Source: Nitrosomonas sp.
Lineage (GTDB): Bacteria; Pseudomonadota; Gammaproteobacteria; Burkholderiales; Nitrosomonadaceae
Assembly: GCA_021774205.1 (NCBI GenBank)
Contig: JAJFJI010000265.1
Coordinates: 1 to 7,243, forward strand
Direction of reading: 5' to 3'
DNA: 7,243 nt
The position numbers were made by a program, and so were the translations under genes. Positions within the stretch are counted from its first letter, which is position 1; every line of letters begins with the position of its first letter. This document shows positions 5,843 through 7,243 of this stretch, one piece after another. The notes beneath the pieces are model-generated. The model did no database searches. It was not told the origin of the DNA and worked only from the letters and a program-made list of their open reading frames with translations.

Positions 5843-7188
5843 CTAGTTTTTGGATTATCGCTGGGATTTTTATCGTTACAACTTTACTGTTTATTTTGCC
5901 TACCTTATTAAGAAGCAGAGAAGTTCAAGAAGAATCAGGGATTGAGAATGATGAGGCTAATATAGGTATATACCGTGATCAGTTGACTGAGCTTGAGAGT
6001 GATTTTCGTAATGATATTCTGTCTCAGAGTCAATATGAGAAGAGCAAACAAGAATTACAACAACGTTTACTGCAGGATGTGCCAGAAAAAAACATGATGA
6101 CAAGTTTAACAATGAAGAAAGGTCGCAGTATTGCTACATCGTTTATTATTACACTTGCAATTCCACTCTCAGCAGTGTTTCTCTATTTGTCTATCGGTGA
6201 TACTCGAGGCTTACTCCCCCAAGCTCAGCTTGCCAATGCAACGCAAATGCAGCCAGCTAATGCAGCAGAAGGGCCAGAAGGCCATCCAGAATTTTCATCT
6301 GTGTTGGAGAATCTGATAGCGCGGCTCAATGATAATCCGGACGACATTGAAGGATGGATTATGCTGGGTAGAACTTATACCATCATGGGACGCTTTGACG
6401 AGGCCACGGAAACTTATGCGAAATTAGTGGAACTGGAGCCAGATAGCCCCCAAATACTCAGTGACTATGCGGATGTTTTGGCGATGTCAAATCAGGGTGT
6501 GTTAGCTGGAAAACCGGCGGAATTGATTCATCAAGCATTGAGTATTGATCCTGAATATCCAAAAGCGTTGGCGCTAGCGGGTACTGTTGAGTTTGAACAA
6601 GAAAGATTTGATCAGGCAGCTGACTACTGGGAAAGATTATTGGTAGTAATACCGGCGGATTCAAAACTGGCAGAGTCAGTGAGTGAAAGTATCGCCGAAG
6701 CAAAATCACTGGCTTCGAATGGACAAGTTGAACCAGTTTCGGAACAAGCGACTATTCCTGAGAAAGATAGCGACGAAAATCAGGCTGTTGTTGTTGACAA
6801 TGGTTCAGATGATGCTAGTACAGCAACAACTGACACTGCGGCAGATGCATCAATTTCTGGAACGGTGACGCTAAGCGGAGCGATAGCTGCAAAAGCTGCA
6901 CCAAATGACACCTTGTTCATTTATGCGCGCGCCGAAACAGGGCCAAAAATGCCGTTAGCTATTCATCGTTTAAAAGTGAGCGATATTCCAGCAACTTTTA
7001 CATTAAACGACGATATGGCAATGACGCCAACCATGAAGATTTCCAGCTTTCCTGAAGTAGTGGTTGAAGCAAGAATATCTAAATCCGGACAAGCTGTGCC
7101 AACCAGTGGCGATCTTCAAGGCTTTAGTCAACCGGTAAAACTAGGCGACAAAGATATTTCAATTGTGATTGATCAGCAGGTTCCATAA
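5839..7188 (+). CDS. ccmI: CcmI, TPR apocytochrome c chaperone of the heme-lyase complex
   Basis: CcmI binds apocytochrome c and presents it to CcmF/CcmH. The 449-residue product has a first membrane span (about 4-23) and a charged helical segment, likely coiled coil (about 39-82), with the family-typical NIGIYRDQLTELESD (41-55). A second span (about 98-119) follows. The periplasmic part has TPR-like helices: roughly 168-203, 204-241 and 242-275. A Ser/Thr/Asp/Ala-rich linker (about 291-337) leads to a C-terminal beta-type domain (about 338-447) with PLAIHRLKVSDIP (372-384), MAMTP and SSFPEVVVEARISKSG (402-417), as I recall for many proteobacterial CcmI proteins. It starts in an ATGA overlap with ccmH, with AAAGGT 8 bases upstream. 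It is the last ccm gene. Confidence 0.95.
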   Translation: MTSFWIIAGIFIVTTLLFILPTLLRSREVQEESGIENDEANIGIYRDQLTELESDFRNDILSQSQYEKSKQELQQRLLQDVPEKNMMTSLTMKKGRSIATSFIITLAIPLSAVFLYLSIGDTRGLLPQAQLANATQMQPANAAEGPEGHPEFSSVLENLIARLNDNPDDIEGWIMLGRTYTIMGRFDEATETYAKLVELEPDSPQILSDYADVLAMSNQGVLAGKPAELIHQALSIDPEYPKALALAGTVEFEQERFDQAADYWERLLVVIPADSKLAESVSESIAEAKSLASNGQVEPVSEQATIPEKDSDENQAVVVDNGSDDASTATTDTAADASISGTVTLSGAIAAKAAPNDTLFIYARAETGPKMPLAIHRLKVSDIPATFTLNDDMAMTPTMKISSFPEVVVEARISKSGQAVPTSGDLQGFSQPVKLGDKDISIVIDQQVP

Positions 7189-7197
7189 TTAATAAGT

Positions 7198-7211
7198 TTT
7201 AAATATTTAAA
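7198..7211. repeat. 14-base perfect AT palindrome between ccmI and the next gene
   Basis: TTTAAATATTTAAA reads the same on both strands and ends two bases before the ATG at 7214. It consists only of A and T, lacks a loop and a T-run, and is therefore not a convincing terminator. It could be an operator or chance in AT-rich sequence. Confidence 0.35.
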
Positions 7212-7213
7212 TC

Positions 7214-7243
7214 ATGCTTAATCAACCAGTACCTGATTTTGAG
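7214..7243 (+). CDS. Probable peroxiredoxin (Bcp/PrxQ or AhpC-TSA type), first 10 codons only
   Basis: The frame reads MLNQPVPDFE and runs off the window. The pattern of short residues, then P-x-P-D-F, near the N-terminus is typical of thioredoxin-fold peroxiredoxins, especially the Bcp/PrxQ thiol peroxidases, where it precedes the first beta strand. The catalytic cysteine would lie well beyond the edge, so the activity cannot be checked. No Shine-Dalgarno sequence is visible; the spacer from ccmI is only 25 AT-rich bases, so co-transcription with the ccm genes is possible. A thiol-disulfide protein of the TlpA type is an alternative with a similar N-terminus. Confidence 0.5.
   Translation, partial: MLNQPVPDFE

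Noticed and set aside
6087..6093. A-AAA-AAC heptamer in the ccmI frame, a possible slippery site
   Set aside because: A -1 shift here would meet a stop about 40 codons later and remove the TPR and C-terminal domains; AAC is a poor slip codon in bacteria and no stimulating element is apparent.
1..7243. Search by eye for tRNA/rRNA genes, CRISPR arrays, insertion sequences or attachment sites
   Set aside because: The window is filled by ccm genes and two short gaps; no repeat-spacer pattern, transposase, terminal inverted repeats or tRNA-like cloverleaf was seen.

Overview
The window carries most of a System I cytochrome c maturation (ccm) locus, all on the + strand, in the order ccmA (3' end only), ccmB, ccmC, ccmD, ccmE, ccmF, ccmG, ccmH, ccmI. 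The first 10 codons of a probable peroxiredoxin follow at the right edge. The organism is a Gram-negative proteobacterium that makes c-type cytochromes. Separate ccmH and ccmI genes (fused in E. coli), a C-terminal beta-type domain on CcmI, and the style of the CcmC and CcmE N-termini suggest a betaproteobacterium, possibly near the Nitrosomonas group. That placement rests on remembered family resemblance, not a search. Base composition is moderately AT-rich by eye and looks uniform across the genes, with no sign of recent transfer.

Layout: the genes fall into three tightly packed translational blocks. Block 1 is ccmA-ccmB (1-883; one base between stop and start). A 256-base gap follows (884-1139) with no supported gene but two inverted repeats. 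Block 2 is ccmC-ccmD-ccmE (1140-2513; a 4-base and a 17-base overlap). A 220-base AT-rich gap follows (2514-2733), containing a plausible sigma-70-type promoter, a perfect tandem 8-mer and hairpin-forming sequences. Block 3 is ccmF-ccmG-ccmH-ccmI (2734-7188; overlaps of 4, 1 and 4 bases). A 25-base AT-rich spacer with a 14-base palindrome leads into the peroxiredoxin-like start at 7214.

How the genes work together, from established knowledge of System I: CcmA and CcmB form an ABC transporter complex with CcmC and CcmD. CcmC loads heme onto the histidine of CcmE, and ATP hydrolysis by CcmA releases holo-CcmE. CcmG and CcmH keep the CXXCH cysteines of apocytochrome c reduced, and CcmI holds the apocytochrome. 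CcmF with CcmH takes heme from CcmE and completes the thioether ligation. All the hallmark residues I looked for are present: the WWD motifs and paired histidines of CcmC and CcmF, the HDENY motif of CcmE, WCVAC of CcmG and LRCLVCQN of CcmH. The machinery therefore looks intact.

I found no previously undescribed system here. The points most worth a second look are the two regulatory-looking gaps that split the locus, an in-phase A7 run at the ccmF-ccmG overlap that could in principle yield a fusion by -1 slippage, the charged C-terminal tail of CcmF, and the downstream thiol-peroxidase candidate.
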